Assembly: GCA_002308475.1 (NCBI GenBank)
Contig: DBVL01000023.1
Coordinates: forward strand, 1 to 6,077
Source: Spirochaetales bacterium UBA1265
GTDB taxonomy: Bacteria; Spirochaetota; Spirochaetia; Sphaerochaetales; Sphaerochaetaceae
Length of the DNA stretch: 6,077 nucleotides
Direction: 5' to 3'
Positions 1 through 5,641 of this stretch are shown here, piece by piece. Within the stretch, counting starts at the first letter, position 1. Each line of letters begins with the position of its first letter. The translations under genes and the position numbers were made by a program. The notes below the pieces were generated by a model. That model had not been told where the DNA came from. It saw only the letters and a list, made by a program, of their open reading frames with translations, and did not search any database.

Positions 1-69
1 ATCTGAGATCAAACGAGTTGCAAACTGAAATCTGCCGAAGCGATCGGCAACAGTCTTTTTAGCTGCCAT
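1..69 (-). CDS. N-terminus of an unidentified protein, cut by the left edge
   Basis: An open frame starts at an ATG (bases 69-67) three bases after the stop codon of the Wzi-like gene and runs without a stop to the left edge. The 23 visible residues begin MAAKKTVADRFGRF and end in ATRLISD. They are polar and basic with no signal peptide or membrane segment, so the product is probably cytoplasmic. The three-base gap suggests translational coupling and co-transcription with the Wzi-like gene. An AAAGGTG stretch about 12 bases upstream, inside the end of the Wzi-like gene, is a possible but distant Shine-Dalgarno. I do not recognise the family from so short a piece. The gene call rests on the spacing, the clean frame and the plausible composition; a chance frame of this length is possible. 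Confidence 0.6.
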   Translation of the reverse strand, partial: MAAKKTVADRFGRFQFATRLISD

Positions 70-72
70 ATG

Positions 73-1875
73 TCAAAGATACACCTTTACGCCAATATTT
101 GCCATAGCTGTTATTTCTGGAGCACGCCAGGACTCGTAATCTATATATCCTAGGTTATACTTACCGTCATTGAATCTTTTCTCACCATCAGTCCTGAGGC
201 CCACAATATGGTAGGGTCTTGTCCATGTGACCATACCGGTAACTCCAACTGAGAGAGTAACAGGGAAACCGGAAAAGCCGAACTCTGCAGCTGCATCCAT
301 AACAAGAGTATTTTTCCAGATGTTCTTGAACGGGTTCTTATAGGCATATTCATCAGCGTGATTGTATGCAAGAGTGGTGAAGATATCCGTTCCGTTCTCC
401 TCATTTACAGCATATTGGGCACTTCTCATCTGGTCCCTGATGACAACAGAAAGATTTATGTTCCTGTCAATTGAGACATCATAGGCTATCTTGAACTCAA
501 TAGTATCCGGATCCACAGGATAGAAGATGTTCTTTCCGCCACTGACATAGCTTGTCTCGTAATCTGTGGTTCCCCACGGATTCACATCTTTCAAAATAGT
601 ATAATGAGCACCATAGAACGGAGAAATATAAGTTGCTTGGAATTCAAGAGTGCTGAAACTACCGAGCTTTCCATCCACAACTATTCCACCCTGGAAGGCA
701 AAAACATGTCTTGGATCTGAAATAAAATGCTTTATGTTCAGTGAGCTTATCTCATCTACTGAAACAGCAAAATAGACCTTTCCAAAATCCTTGAAAGTGT
801 AGGCTATGTCTCCACCAAATATCATGTTGTCAAAGTTGCCGGTCTCATTCTGAAGGAGTTCTATTATACCGAACGGGGCCAGATAGCTCAGTTCAAAACG
901 CTTTCTCCAGACGTTGTTCTCATAAATTCCAATATCCAGATTACCGAATTTCAGATCCACCCTGTGGATAGTGAACATGTTGTCATACTCAGCATGCTGG
1001 TAGCTACTGTCATCTGCCCACTTTATTCCGCCGTATGTCTTCATCATAAGACTGGCAAGGGATCCATGAAGAACTGAGTATCTGAACCAGCTGAAGGGCT
1101 CTACACTGAGCTCAAAACCTGAGAATGGAGTTGTTGAACCGGAAAGGCCCAGATTATTATCCGCAGGACCCCAGTTTCTTTTTACGGTTCCGAATCTCAG
1201 ATTCAGCTTCCCCTCAAGAAGTGTTGTTGCCAGTTCCGGGTAAGAGCCCACACCGTAAAGAATACGGCTGTCATTGTCTATCTCCCATGCATCTTCACGT
1301 GGAATTTCCCAGTAGTTTGCCCTGGCGTAGAACGGTGTATCATGGAACAGATAGGCATCTGTGTTCACCTTCATGACCTCAAGGCCAATATTTGCATTTA
1401 CAGAAACAGCATCAAAAAGGTCCCCTTTCAAATAGACGGAGAAGATGTTTCTTGTATCCAGAACCTTGTCCTCTCCAACCTTCATGCCTACCCTGTTCTT
1501 TGTCTCAAAGGTAACGCCCGCATAGAGATTTGAAGTTCCTGCTTCATACTTGTAGTATCCGTTCTGAAAAATGTCCTTAAAAGAAGCGGTGCTGTTATCT
1601 CCATACCTTGAAGAGAGCGTTTTTAGTGTCTTTTCAACAACTTCTCTCTCCTTTACGGAAATAAGATCTGAGGCTTTTATCTGGGTAAGCAGATCTTTTA
1701 TCTGGGTATATGTATAAGGTCTAACAGAGCTAGGTATATCTATGATTCCCCGGTATGAAGCATTATCAATTATCCTGTAGCTTGTATCATCAATAGGAAC
1801 TGACAAATACTTGGCAGCAAAAAGAGAAGAACAGGCTGCAAGCACAATCAAACAAACTGTAAAAAACCTTTTCAT
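73..1875 (-). CDS. Wzi-like outer-membrane beta-barrel protein
   Basis: This is a 600-residue exported protein. Residues 1-21 form a signal peptide: basic MKR, a hydrophobic core, then SLFAA. Residues 22-105 are a mixed helical region starting YLSVPIDD, with the Y-R-I-I-D-N and R-P-Y-T-Y pattern seen in capsule-assembly Wzi family proteins. From about 115 to the end, alternating polar and apolar strands rich in Tyr, Phe and Gly, with short turns, indicate a beta-barrel. Wzi-type landmarks are KRNWGPADNNLGLSGS at 232-247, YLAPFGIIELL at 331-341, then NFDN at 347-350 and the VDEI strand at 373-376. E. coli Wzi is about 480 residues and is an outer-membrane lectin that holds capsule at the surface; the role here is inferred from that. 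The ATG has GGAG five bases upstream (1881-1884). It follows the glycosyltransferase by 104 bases. LAAC at 12-15 also fits a lipobox, so the processing route is unclear. The closing residues VKVYL lack the usual terminal Phe. Confidence 0.8.
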   Translation of the reverse strand: MKRFFTVCLIVLAACSSLFAAKYLSVPIDDTSYRIIDNASYRGIIDIPSSVRPYTYTQIKDLLTQIKASDLISVKEREVVEKTLKTLSSRYGDNSTASFKDIFQNGYYKYEAGTSNLYAGVTFETKNRVGMKVGEDKVLDTRNIFSVYLKGDLFDAVSVNANIGLEVMKVNTDAYLFHDTPFYARANYWEIPREDAWEIDNDSRILYGVGSYPELATTLLEGKLNLRFGTVKRNWGPADNNLGLSGSTTPFSGFELSVEPFSWFRYSVLHGSLASLMMKTYGGIKWADDSSYQHAEYDNMFTIHRVDLKFGNLDIGIYENNVWRKRFELSYLAPFGIIELLQNETGNFDNMIFGGDIAYTFKDFGKVYFAVSVDEISSLNIKHFISDPRHVFAFQGGIVVDGKLGSFSTLEFQATYISPFYGAHYTILKDVNPWGTTDYETSYVSGGKNIFYPVDPDTIEFKIAYDVSIDRNINLSVVIRDQMRSAQYAVNEENGTDIFTTLAYNHADEYAYKNPFKNIWKNTLVMDAAAEFGFSGFPVTLSVGVTGMVTWTRPYHIVGLRTDGEKRFNDGKYNLGYIDYESWRAPEITAMANIGVKVYL

Positions 1876-1936
1876 AAAAACTCCGTACAGACGGGTGAAC
1901 TTTCTTTACTGACCCGAATGGGCACACTCATTCAGT

Positions 1937-1945
1937 ATCTTACCA
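1937..1945 (-). promoter_or_regulatory. Possible extended -10 promoter for the Wzi-like gene
   Basis: On the minus strand the sequence reads TGGTAAGAT, that is TG, one base, then a hexamer matching TATAAT at four of six positions. No good -35 lies 16-18 bases upstream. Transcription would start near 1930, giving a leader of about 55 bases. In that leader CGGGT (1916-1912) can pair with ACCCG (1896-1892) just upstream of the Shine-Dalgarno. Read-through from the glycosyltransferase is equally likely, since no terminator separates the two genes. Confidence 0.3.
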
Positions 1946-1979
1946 CTAAAAGGAGTGGAGGAAAAGGTCTAAAACTACT

Positions 1980-3059
1980 TTATCTAGTGGATACTTGAGA
2001 AAGATAGGCATCTACCACCACAGCTCTGTCAAAGGATTTTTCAACTATCTTTCTTCCTTCAAGCCCCATCTGTGCCCTTTCATCATAGCTGAGCTTAAGA
2101 AAATGAGAGATAACGAGGCATAGGTTATCAGTATCCTTCTCACGGCAGAAAAGGCCGTTGACATGATCTTTGATTATCTCCCTTGTCCCGGTGCGTTCGG
2201 TACAGATGGCAGGACGGCCTGTAGCGCAAGCCTCAAGTAGGACATTGCTCATGCCCTCAGGGTGATAGGTAGGCAGTATCAGACAACTGGTTTGAGCAAG
2301 AAGATCTCTGCTGTCAGCAACAATCCCTAGGTATTTTAGTTTGCCATCTGCCACGAGTTTGTCAACCATAGCAACAAGTTCAGTGTCACACTTGCCTGCG
2401 GCCACAAAGATAATATCTTCCCCAGAAAGCCTCTCGGCAGCCTCCAAAAACTGTCTTATGCCCTTGGCCTCCGTTAGTCGGCCAATGTATGAAAACTCTG
2501 TCTTCTCTCCTCGTGGATAAGGCTTCAGTGGATACTTTTCCAGGTTTATGCCAGAGCCAGGGAGAACCATGCTTTTTCTGACAGCTATTCCGTTGGTTTT
2601 GAAAAACTTAAGATTCTGTATGTTTTGGAAGAAAACACACTTTGCGTGTGGAATGACAAAGCGGTGAAGAGCCATCAGCACTCCACGTAGCCGTCCCTCC
2701 TTCTCAAGCTCTCCCAACCCTGTAATCATTGGAATCCATGGCAGGCCAAAATGCTTTGCACACAGACCTCCGTAAAGGTTCATTTTTATGGTGAAGGTGA
2801 GTAGAAAATCCGGTTTATGTTTTTTGATTATCCTATGGTAGGTTCTTATCAGCTTCAGTTCCTGAGCCGGATTCTTTCCCTTTCCGTTGAAAGGAACATC
2901 TATGATTGCGCAGGTCTTCTTCAGCTCAGAATACTTCTCAGGATCATCATTCTCACAGACAATGGTGATACGGTCTCCGCGTGAAACAAAAGCATCCATT
3001 ATCTCTTTGCGGAAATTCCATGTGTAGGACATAAGGTTTGAAAGAATGAGAATATGCAA
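1980..3059 (-). CDS. Glycosyltransferase family 4 type (GT-B fold)
   Basis: This 359-residue cytoplasmic or membrane-associated enzyme should move a sugar from a nucleotide-sugar donor to a glycan or lipid-linked acceptor. The layout matches GT-B retaining enzymes such as PglA-type hexosaminyltransferases. The N-terminal Rossmann half begins HILILSN, has YTWNFRKEI at 12-20 and the acceptor-side TGLGELEKEG at 113-122. PGSGINLEKYP at 167-177 marks the linker. The donor-binding half has YIGRLTEAKG at 191-200 and the E-x7-E motif in PEGMSNVLLEACATGRP (Glu268 and Glu276), then TGTREIIKDHVNGLF at 290-304. I chose the TTG at 3059-3057: AAGGAG lies seven bases before it, and family members begin just before this first beta strand. 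An in-frame ATG at 3092 would add 11 residues (MNAILEARSFH), but it has no Shine-Dalgarno and sits over the promoter. The donor and acceptor sugars cannot be told. The neighbouring Wzi-like gene points to surface glycan. Confidence 0.92.
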   Translation of the reverse strand: MHILILSNLMSYTWNFRKEIMDAFVSRGDRITIVCENDDPEKYSELKKTCAIIDVPFNGKGKNPAQELKLIRTYHRIIKKHKPDFLLTFTIKMNLYGGLCAKHFGLPWIPMITGLGELEKEGRLRGVLMALHRFVIPHAKCVFFQNIQNLKFFKTNGIAVRKSMVLPGSGINLEKYPLKPYPRGEKTEFSYIGRLTEAKGIRQFLEAAERLSGEDIIFVAAGKCDTELVAMVDKLVADGKLKYLGIVADSRDLLAQTSCLILPTYHPEGMSNVLLEACATGRPAICTERTGTREIIKDHVNGLFCREKDTDNLCLVISHFLKLSYDERAQMGLEGRKIVEKSFDRAVVVDAYLSQVSTR

Positions 3060-3066
3060 GTGAAAG

Positions 3067-3072
3067 CTCCTT
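3067..3072 (-). promoter_or_regulatory. Shine-Dalgarno that sets the glycosyltransferase start
   Basis: The minus strand reads AAGGAG here, seven bases before the TTG at 3059. It is the only good Shine-Dalgarno near the gene's 5' end. Because it lies inside the frame that would be used from the ATG at 3092, it argues that translation begins at the TTG. Confidence 0.75.
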
Positions 3073-3078
3073 GCTTCA

Positions 3079-3087
3079 AGTATAGCA
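3079..3087 (-). promoter_or_regulatory. Extended -10 promoter for the glycosyltransferase
   Basis: The minus strand reads TGCTATACT: TG, one base, then a hexamer matching TATAAT at five of six positions. The expected start of transcription is near 3072, giving a leader of about 13 bases that begins at or within the AAGGAG Shine-Dalgarno region and leads to the TTG start. The -35 position (3102-3107, GGCAGT) is poor and falls in the 3' arm of the dksA terminator. The extended -10 would have to carry recognition. Confidence 0.55.
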
Positions 3088-3093
3088 TTCATT

Positions 3094-3125
3094 AAACAAA
3101 AACTGCCATGCTTTTAACACGGCAG
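3094..3125 (-). terminator. Intrinsic terminator of the dksA-like gene
   Basis: On the minus strand CTGCCGTG (3125-3118) pairs with CATGGCAG (3110-3103) over eight pairs including one G-U, around a seven-base loop TTAAAAG. TTTTTGTTT follows at once. The hairpin begins 11 bases after the dksA stop codon. Its U-tract ends two bases before the ATG at 3092, so the glycosyltransferase is transcriptionally separated from dksA except for read-through. Confidence 0.88.
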
Positions 3126-3136
3126 CTTCTGTTCGG

Positions 3137-3511
3137 TCACCCATTTCTTTTTTTGTTTCTTTCGTCTTCTGTTTTGCAACTCATGCAAAGAAGAGCGTAT
3201 GGCATGGCCCTCAGTCTTTCTTCAGGTATTTTCTTGCCACATTTTGCACAGTAACCATATTTACCGTTACGTACACGACTGAGTGCCTGTTCTACAGCTT
3301 TCAGTCTGTTTGAATCAATCTGACTTACAGCTTCCATTTTTTTAGTTGCCATGTCATCCGTTGCAAGATCTATACTGTCCTTGATTCCCATAGCTCCCAC
3401 TACATCACGGAAATCATTGTCCGTCTTACTGATCTTACTCTTGATGTCAGTTTGCATTTCAACGAGCTTTTGCTCCATCTCCTTCTCAAAAGGTGTCATC
3501 TCGTAACTCAT
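3137..3511 (-). CDS. dksA: Short DksA/TraR family zinc-finger transcription regulator
   Basis: This 124-residue protein should bind RNA polymerase through the secondary channel and adjust initiation at sensitive promoters. Residues 9-80 are charged and helical, as expected for the DksA coiled coil. The tip carries D45-x-x-D48-x-A50, matching the Asp71/Asp74/Ala76 tip of E. coli DksA. The zinc finger is Cys88-x2-Cys91-x17-Cys109-x2-Cys112, the standard four-cysteine form. Asp48 to Cys88 is 40 residues, the same as Asp74 to Cys114 in E. coli, so the C-terminal helix is in exact register. The N-terminus is about 26 residues shorter than in E. coli DksA (151 residues). Most E. coli residues that contact ppGpp at the DksA-polymerase interface are not matched. 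The ATG has GGAGG six bases upstream (3518-3522). A strong terminator follows, and a promoter lies 40-50 bases upstream, so it is probably transcribed alone. Confidence 0.94.
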   Translation of the reverse strand: MSYEMTPFEKEMEQKLVEMQTDIKSKISKTDNDFRDVVGAMGIKDSIDLATDDMATKKMEAVSQIDSNRLKAVEQALSRVRNGKYGYCAKCGKKIPEERLRAMPYALLCMSCKTEDERNKKRNG

Positions 3512-3553
3512 AGGCAGCCTCCAGACAAGCTTATGTTTCTAGAGTGAATATGC

Positions 3554-3562
3554 TTTATAACA
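3554..3562 (-). promoter_or_regulatory. Candidate extended -10 promoter for the dksA-like gene
   Basis: The minus strand reads TGTTATAAA, an extended -10 with five of six matches to TATAAT. Transcription would start near 3547 and give a leader of about 35 bases that carries the GGAGG Shine-Dalgarno. The -35 position (ATTATG) is weak; a TTGACG lies too close to serve. A second extended -10, TGGTATTAT at 3586-3578, lies 24 bases upstream and could be an alternative start. Confidence 0.5.
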
Positions 3563-3621
3563 GATTAATCGTCAAGCATAATACCAGTCAAAAACACAAA
3601 AAACACACAAGAGAAGATGCA

Positions 3622-3637
3622 AGAATAAGATTATTCT
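3622..3637. repeat. Short hyphenated palindrome upstream of the dksA-like gene
   Basis: AGAATAA and TTATTCT are perfect inverted arms of seven bases around a two-base centre. The site lies in the 169-base gap between the AI-2E stop and dksA, about 60 bases upstream of the proximal dksA -10. It is too AT-rich and lacks the U-run needed for a terminator, so a dimeric regulator's operator is the better guess. In AT-rich DNA a chance match is possible. The rest of the gap is T-rich on the minus strand (3590-3612), with no gene. Confidence 0.35.
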
Positions 3638-3641
3638 ATAT

Positions 3642-3680
3642 AACAAAAGGAATTACGAACAACTGCAAATGCACTGTTCC
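3642..3680 (-). terminator. Weak possible terminator after the AI-2E gene
   Basis: Directly after the AI-2E stop codon the minus strand has GAACA (3679-3675) pairing with TGTTC (3661-3657), plus an inner TGC/GCA. A T-rich run, TTTTGTT (3648-3642), follows eight bases later. The stem is short and interrupted and the U-run is detached, so this is at best a weak terminator. Confidence 0.25.
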
Positions 3681-4838
3681 CTATTTATCCTTCAGATACG
3701 GATCATCTCCCGGCATGAAGACGTCAGAGAAAAGACTTGGCTCACCAGAACCATCTTTGTCTCCCTTTGAAGCCTTGTACCGTTTCTTGAAAGAGGACCC
3801 GCTGGAAAGCAGGATAGCTATCCCCTTGGAAGACTCCATATTGGCAAAGATTATCTCAAGGATGCTGAGAAGCGGTACAGCAAGGAACATGCCTACAACA
3901 CCCCAGATGTATCCGAATATGGAAAGAGATACCAGAATGATAAAGGGACTTAGGTTCATGTTGTTTCCCTGCAGACGCGGGTCTATTATGTTCCCGAGAA
4001 TCATCTGTGTTCCTACAGAACCTATTGATGCAATCAGAACAGGAGTCCAATCAGGAGCATACTGAAGCAGGGACATGAAGATGACCAAAACTGAAATGAT
4101 TATGCTTCCGAAAGTAGGAATGAAATTCAAAACAAAAGCAAGAACACCCCAGATAAGTGCAAAATCCAGCTTGGCAATAACAGCAGTTACATAGAAGAGG
4201 ACTCCGGTAGCTGCACTGATAAGGGTTTTAAGTCCAAGATACTTTGAAACCTGCTTTACTATCCTATCCAGAACAGAAGCAACCTTTGTCTGCTTATCCG
4301 GTTTGCTTATCTGGATGATTTTTGCTATGAGGGTGTTTCTCTCAATCAAAAGGAAAACTGTAAGAAGGAAGGTAACAAATACATCTCCGACAATACTTAT
4401 GGCTGAAGAAGAAAGAGATCTCAATGCAGGCATGAGTACTCCACCAAGCCAGTCTATGCTCAAACTGTCAAAGATGGAGAAATTCTCAGGCACTTCCACC
4501 CATCTTGTAGCTAAACTCACAATCAAAGAATCAAGATCATACAGACGTGAATAGTAATTAGGAAGAGTTTTGACAAGAATATCCACAGTATAGAAAACGA
4601 ACCAGAGACCAAGAGCAAGAACAACAAGAATCATCAACGCTGAGATAAGGGTTGCCAGAAAAGAGGGAAGACCAGCCTTCTCAAGTGTAGTTGCTATGGG
4701 AAAAACCATAAAAAACAAGAATATGGAAAGGACTATCTTAACCGAGACCGATCCCGTAAGTTTTAGTGCGGCAACGACAAAAAATACTGAAAGAACAATG
4801 AGTAGGTTCCTTATCTGCTTGAGGTACTTTTTCTCCAT
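3681..4838 (-). CDS. AI-2E family multi-pass inner-membrane protein
   Basis: This 385-residue membrane protein belongs to the AI-2E/UPF0118 family (TqsA, YdiK, PerM relatives). Members have been proposed to export autoinducer-2 or other solutes or to act as Na+(Li+)/H+ antiporters, so the substrate here is open. About eight hydrophobic segments are visible: near 11-28, 33-51, 62-85, 147-166, 207-223, 226-257 (two passes), 264-283 and 298-333 (two passes). The amphipathic stretch 90-145 lies between the third and fourth. Family landmarks are YLGLKTLISAATG at 200-212, LNFIPTFGS at 237-245 and IIDPRLQGNNMNLSPF at 284-299. After residue 345 comes a polar, Lys/Asp/Ser-rich tail of about 40 residues, without hydrophobic character and probably cytoplasmic. 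The ATG has no Shine-Dalgarno; a stop lies ten codons upstream in frame, and the predicted transcript begins two or three bases before the ATG. It is divergent from trmJ. Confidence 0.94.
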   Translation of the reverse strand: MEKKYLKQIRNLLIVLSVFFVVAALKLTGSVSVKIVLSIFLFFMVFPIATTLEKAGLPSFLATLISALMILVVLALGLWFVFYTVDILVKTLPNYYSRLYDLDSLIVSLATRWVEVPENFSIFDSLSIDWLGGVLMPALRSLSSSAISIVGDVFVTFLLTVFLLIERNTLIAKIIQISKPDKQTKVASVLDRIVKQVSKYLGLKTLISAATGVLFYVTAVIAKLDFALIWGVLAFVLNFIPTFGSIIISVLVIFMSLLQYAPDWTPVLIASIGSVGTQMILGNIIDPRLQGNNMNLSPFIILVSLSIFGYIWGVVGMFLAVPLLSILEIIFANMESSKGIAILLSSGSSFKKRYKASKGDKDGSGEPSLFSDVFMPGDDPYLKDK

Positions 4839-4846
4839 GGAGAAAT

Positions 4847-4855
4847 AATATAACA
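4847..4855 (-). promoter_or_regulatory. Extended -10 promoter for the AI-2E gene
   Basis: The minus strand reads TGTTATATT, an extended -10 with five of six matches to TATAAT. TTGCCA (4876-4871) upstream resembles a -35 but sits only 18 bases from the hexamer (4852-4847), somewhat close. The predicted start near 4840 leaves only two or three untranslated bases before the ATG at 4838. The site lies next to the trmJ -35, so polymerases at the two promoters would compete. Confidence 0.5.
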
Positions 4856-4856
4856 G

Positions 4857-4887
4857 TTGAAATCAGATGGCAATAATTTGCTATAAT
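4857..4887 (+). promoter_or_regulatory. Promoter of trmJ with a perfect extended -10
   Basis: TGCTATAAT occupies 4879-4887: TG, one base and a perfect TATAAT. TTGAAA at 4857-4862 could be the -35, with a 19-base spacer that is longer than the usual 17. The expected transcription start is 4894 or 4895, the first base of the ATG. TTTG (4877-4880) and CAAA (4888-4891) form a short inverted repeat around the hexamer. Confidence 0.65.
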
Positions 4888-4894
4888 CAAAGCC

Positions 4895-5635
4895 ATGTCA
4901 AAAAATGAAGAGAATACAAACCTTGATAGGATAGAGATAGTTCTTGTTGAAACTCAGGATGGGGCAAACATAGGCAGTGCCTGCAGGGCCATGAAAGCTA
5001 TGGGGATAACTCATCTTACCCTGGTAACAGATAAAACCTATGATGAGAACAGAGTAAAGACTCTTGCCCTCCACGCTTTTGATCTTTATGAGAACAGAAA
5101 AGAGTTCAAAACACTCAAGGAAGCCCTTGATGGAACAATCATGTCTTTCGCAACCACAAGACGGCATGGCAAGGACAGAAAAACCAGTTTCATTCTTCCT
5201 GAAGAGCTTACACAGATTATAAACAATGCCGGAGAGGGAAGAATAGCTATTGTGTTCGGCTGTGAGGCATACGGCCTTTCAGATGAGCAGGTTCATGAGT
5301 GTTCAAGAGCCGTAACCATTCCGACAAGCCCCCTCTTTCCTTCTCTGAATCTGGCACAGGCTGTGCAGATTATCTGCTATGAGCTTTACCAGAAACTGAA
5401 GAAGTACCCCAATCAGGGACACGCAGTGGGAATGGAAAGAGCTTCTCAGGCATCTGACAGATGCATTGAGGCTCTGGACAGCTTTGGGTACTTCAAGAGT
5501 CCCGATGAGAAAGAGTACACAAGAGACTTTCTCAGAGACCATATCTCACGCTCTTCCATGACTGAAAGTGAAGTTGCCAGATTTGAGAAGATCTTTGTAA
5601 AATCCGGAGCCATCATAGGTCATAAGGATCACTGA
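4895..5635 (+). CDS. trmJ: TrmJ-like tRNA 2'-O-methyltransferase (SPOUT family)
   Basis: This 246-residue cytoplasmic enzyme should use S-adenosylmethionine to methylate the ribose 2'-oxygen of the nucleotide at tRNA position 32, as E. coli TrmJ does. The SPOUT domain spans about 12-168. Motif 1 is ETQDGANIGSACRAMKAMG at 19-37, with Asn25 and catalytic-type Arg31. Motif 2 is VFGCEAYGLS at 120-129, with Glu124. Motif 3 is SLNLAQAVQ at 150-158; motifs 2 and 3 should form the trefoil-knot cofactor site. The C-terminal 75 residues match the helical extension of TrmJ (246 residues in E. coli), which separates it from TrmH and TrmL. The ATG is the start: the promoter -10 ends seven bases before it and there is no Shine-Dalgarno, so the mRNA may be leaderless. 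Two stops in a row, TGA TAG, end the gene, six bases from the stop of the convergent neighbour. The exact target nucleotide is inferred from the family. Confidence 0.93.
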   Translation: MSKNEENTNLDRIEIVLVETQDGANIGSACRAMKAMGITHLTLVTDKTYDENRVKTLALHAFDLYENRKEFKTLKEALDGTIMSFATTRRHGKDRKTSFILPEELTQIINNAGEGRIAIVFGCEAYGLSDEQVHECSRAVTIPTSPLFPSLNLAQAVQIICYELYQKLKKYPNQGHAVGMERASQASDRCIEALDSFGYFKSPDEKEYTRDFLRDHISRSSMTESEVARFEKIFVKSGAIIGHKDH

Positions 5636-5641
5636 TAGACT

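Noticed and set aside
33..49. Perfect six-base hairpin TGCCGA/TCGGCA with a five-base loop, as a terminator for the Wzi-like gene
   Set aside because: No U-run follows on the minus strand (GATTTCAG), and an open coding frame passes through it, so it is more likely part of the next gene's coding sequence.
1125..1533. Short plus-strand open frames inside the Wzi-like gene
   Set aside because: They are antisense to a long gene with a signal peptide and barrel pattern, and their translations are low-complexity without domains.
1943..1958. CCACT/AGTGG hairpin between the glycosyltransferase and the Wzi-like gene, as a terminator
   Set aside because: The stem has only five pairs and is followed by TAAGATAC without a U-run. 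It overlaps the TG of a candidate promoter instead.
3544..4065. A 173-codon open frame on the plus strand
   Set aside because: It lies mostly antisense to the end of the AI-2E gene, has no recognisable domain and no Shine-Dalgarno, and its first part covers the AT-rich dksA upstream region. The opposite-strand gene is well supported.
4898..5542. Minus-strand open frames antisense to trmJ
   Set aside because: trmJ has all three SPOUT motifs, so these are shadows of its coding sequence and have no start signals of their own.
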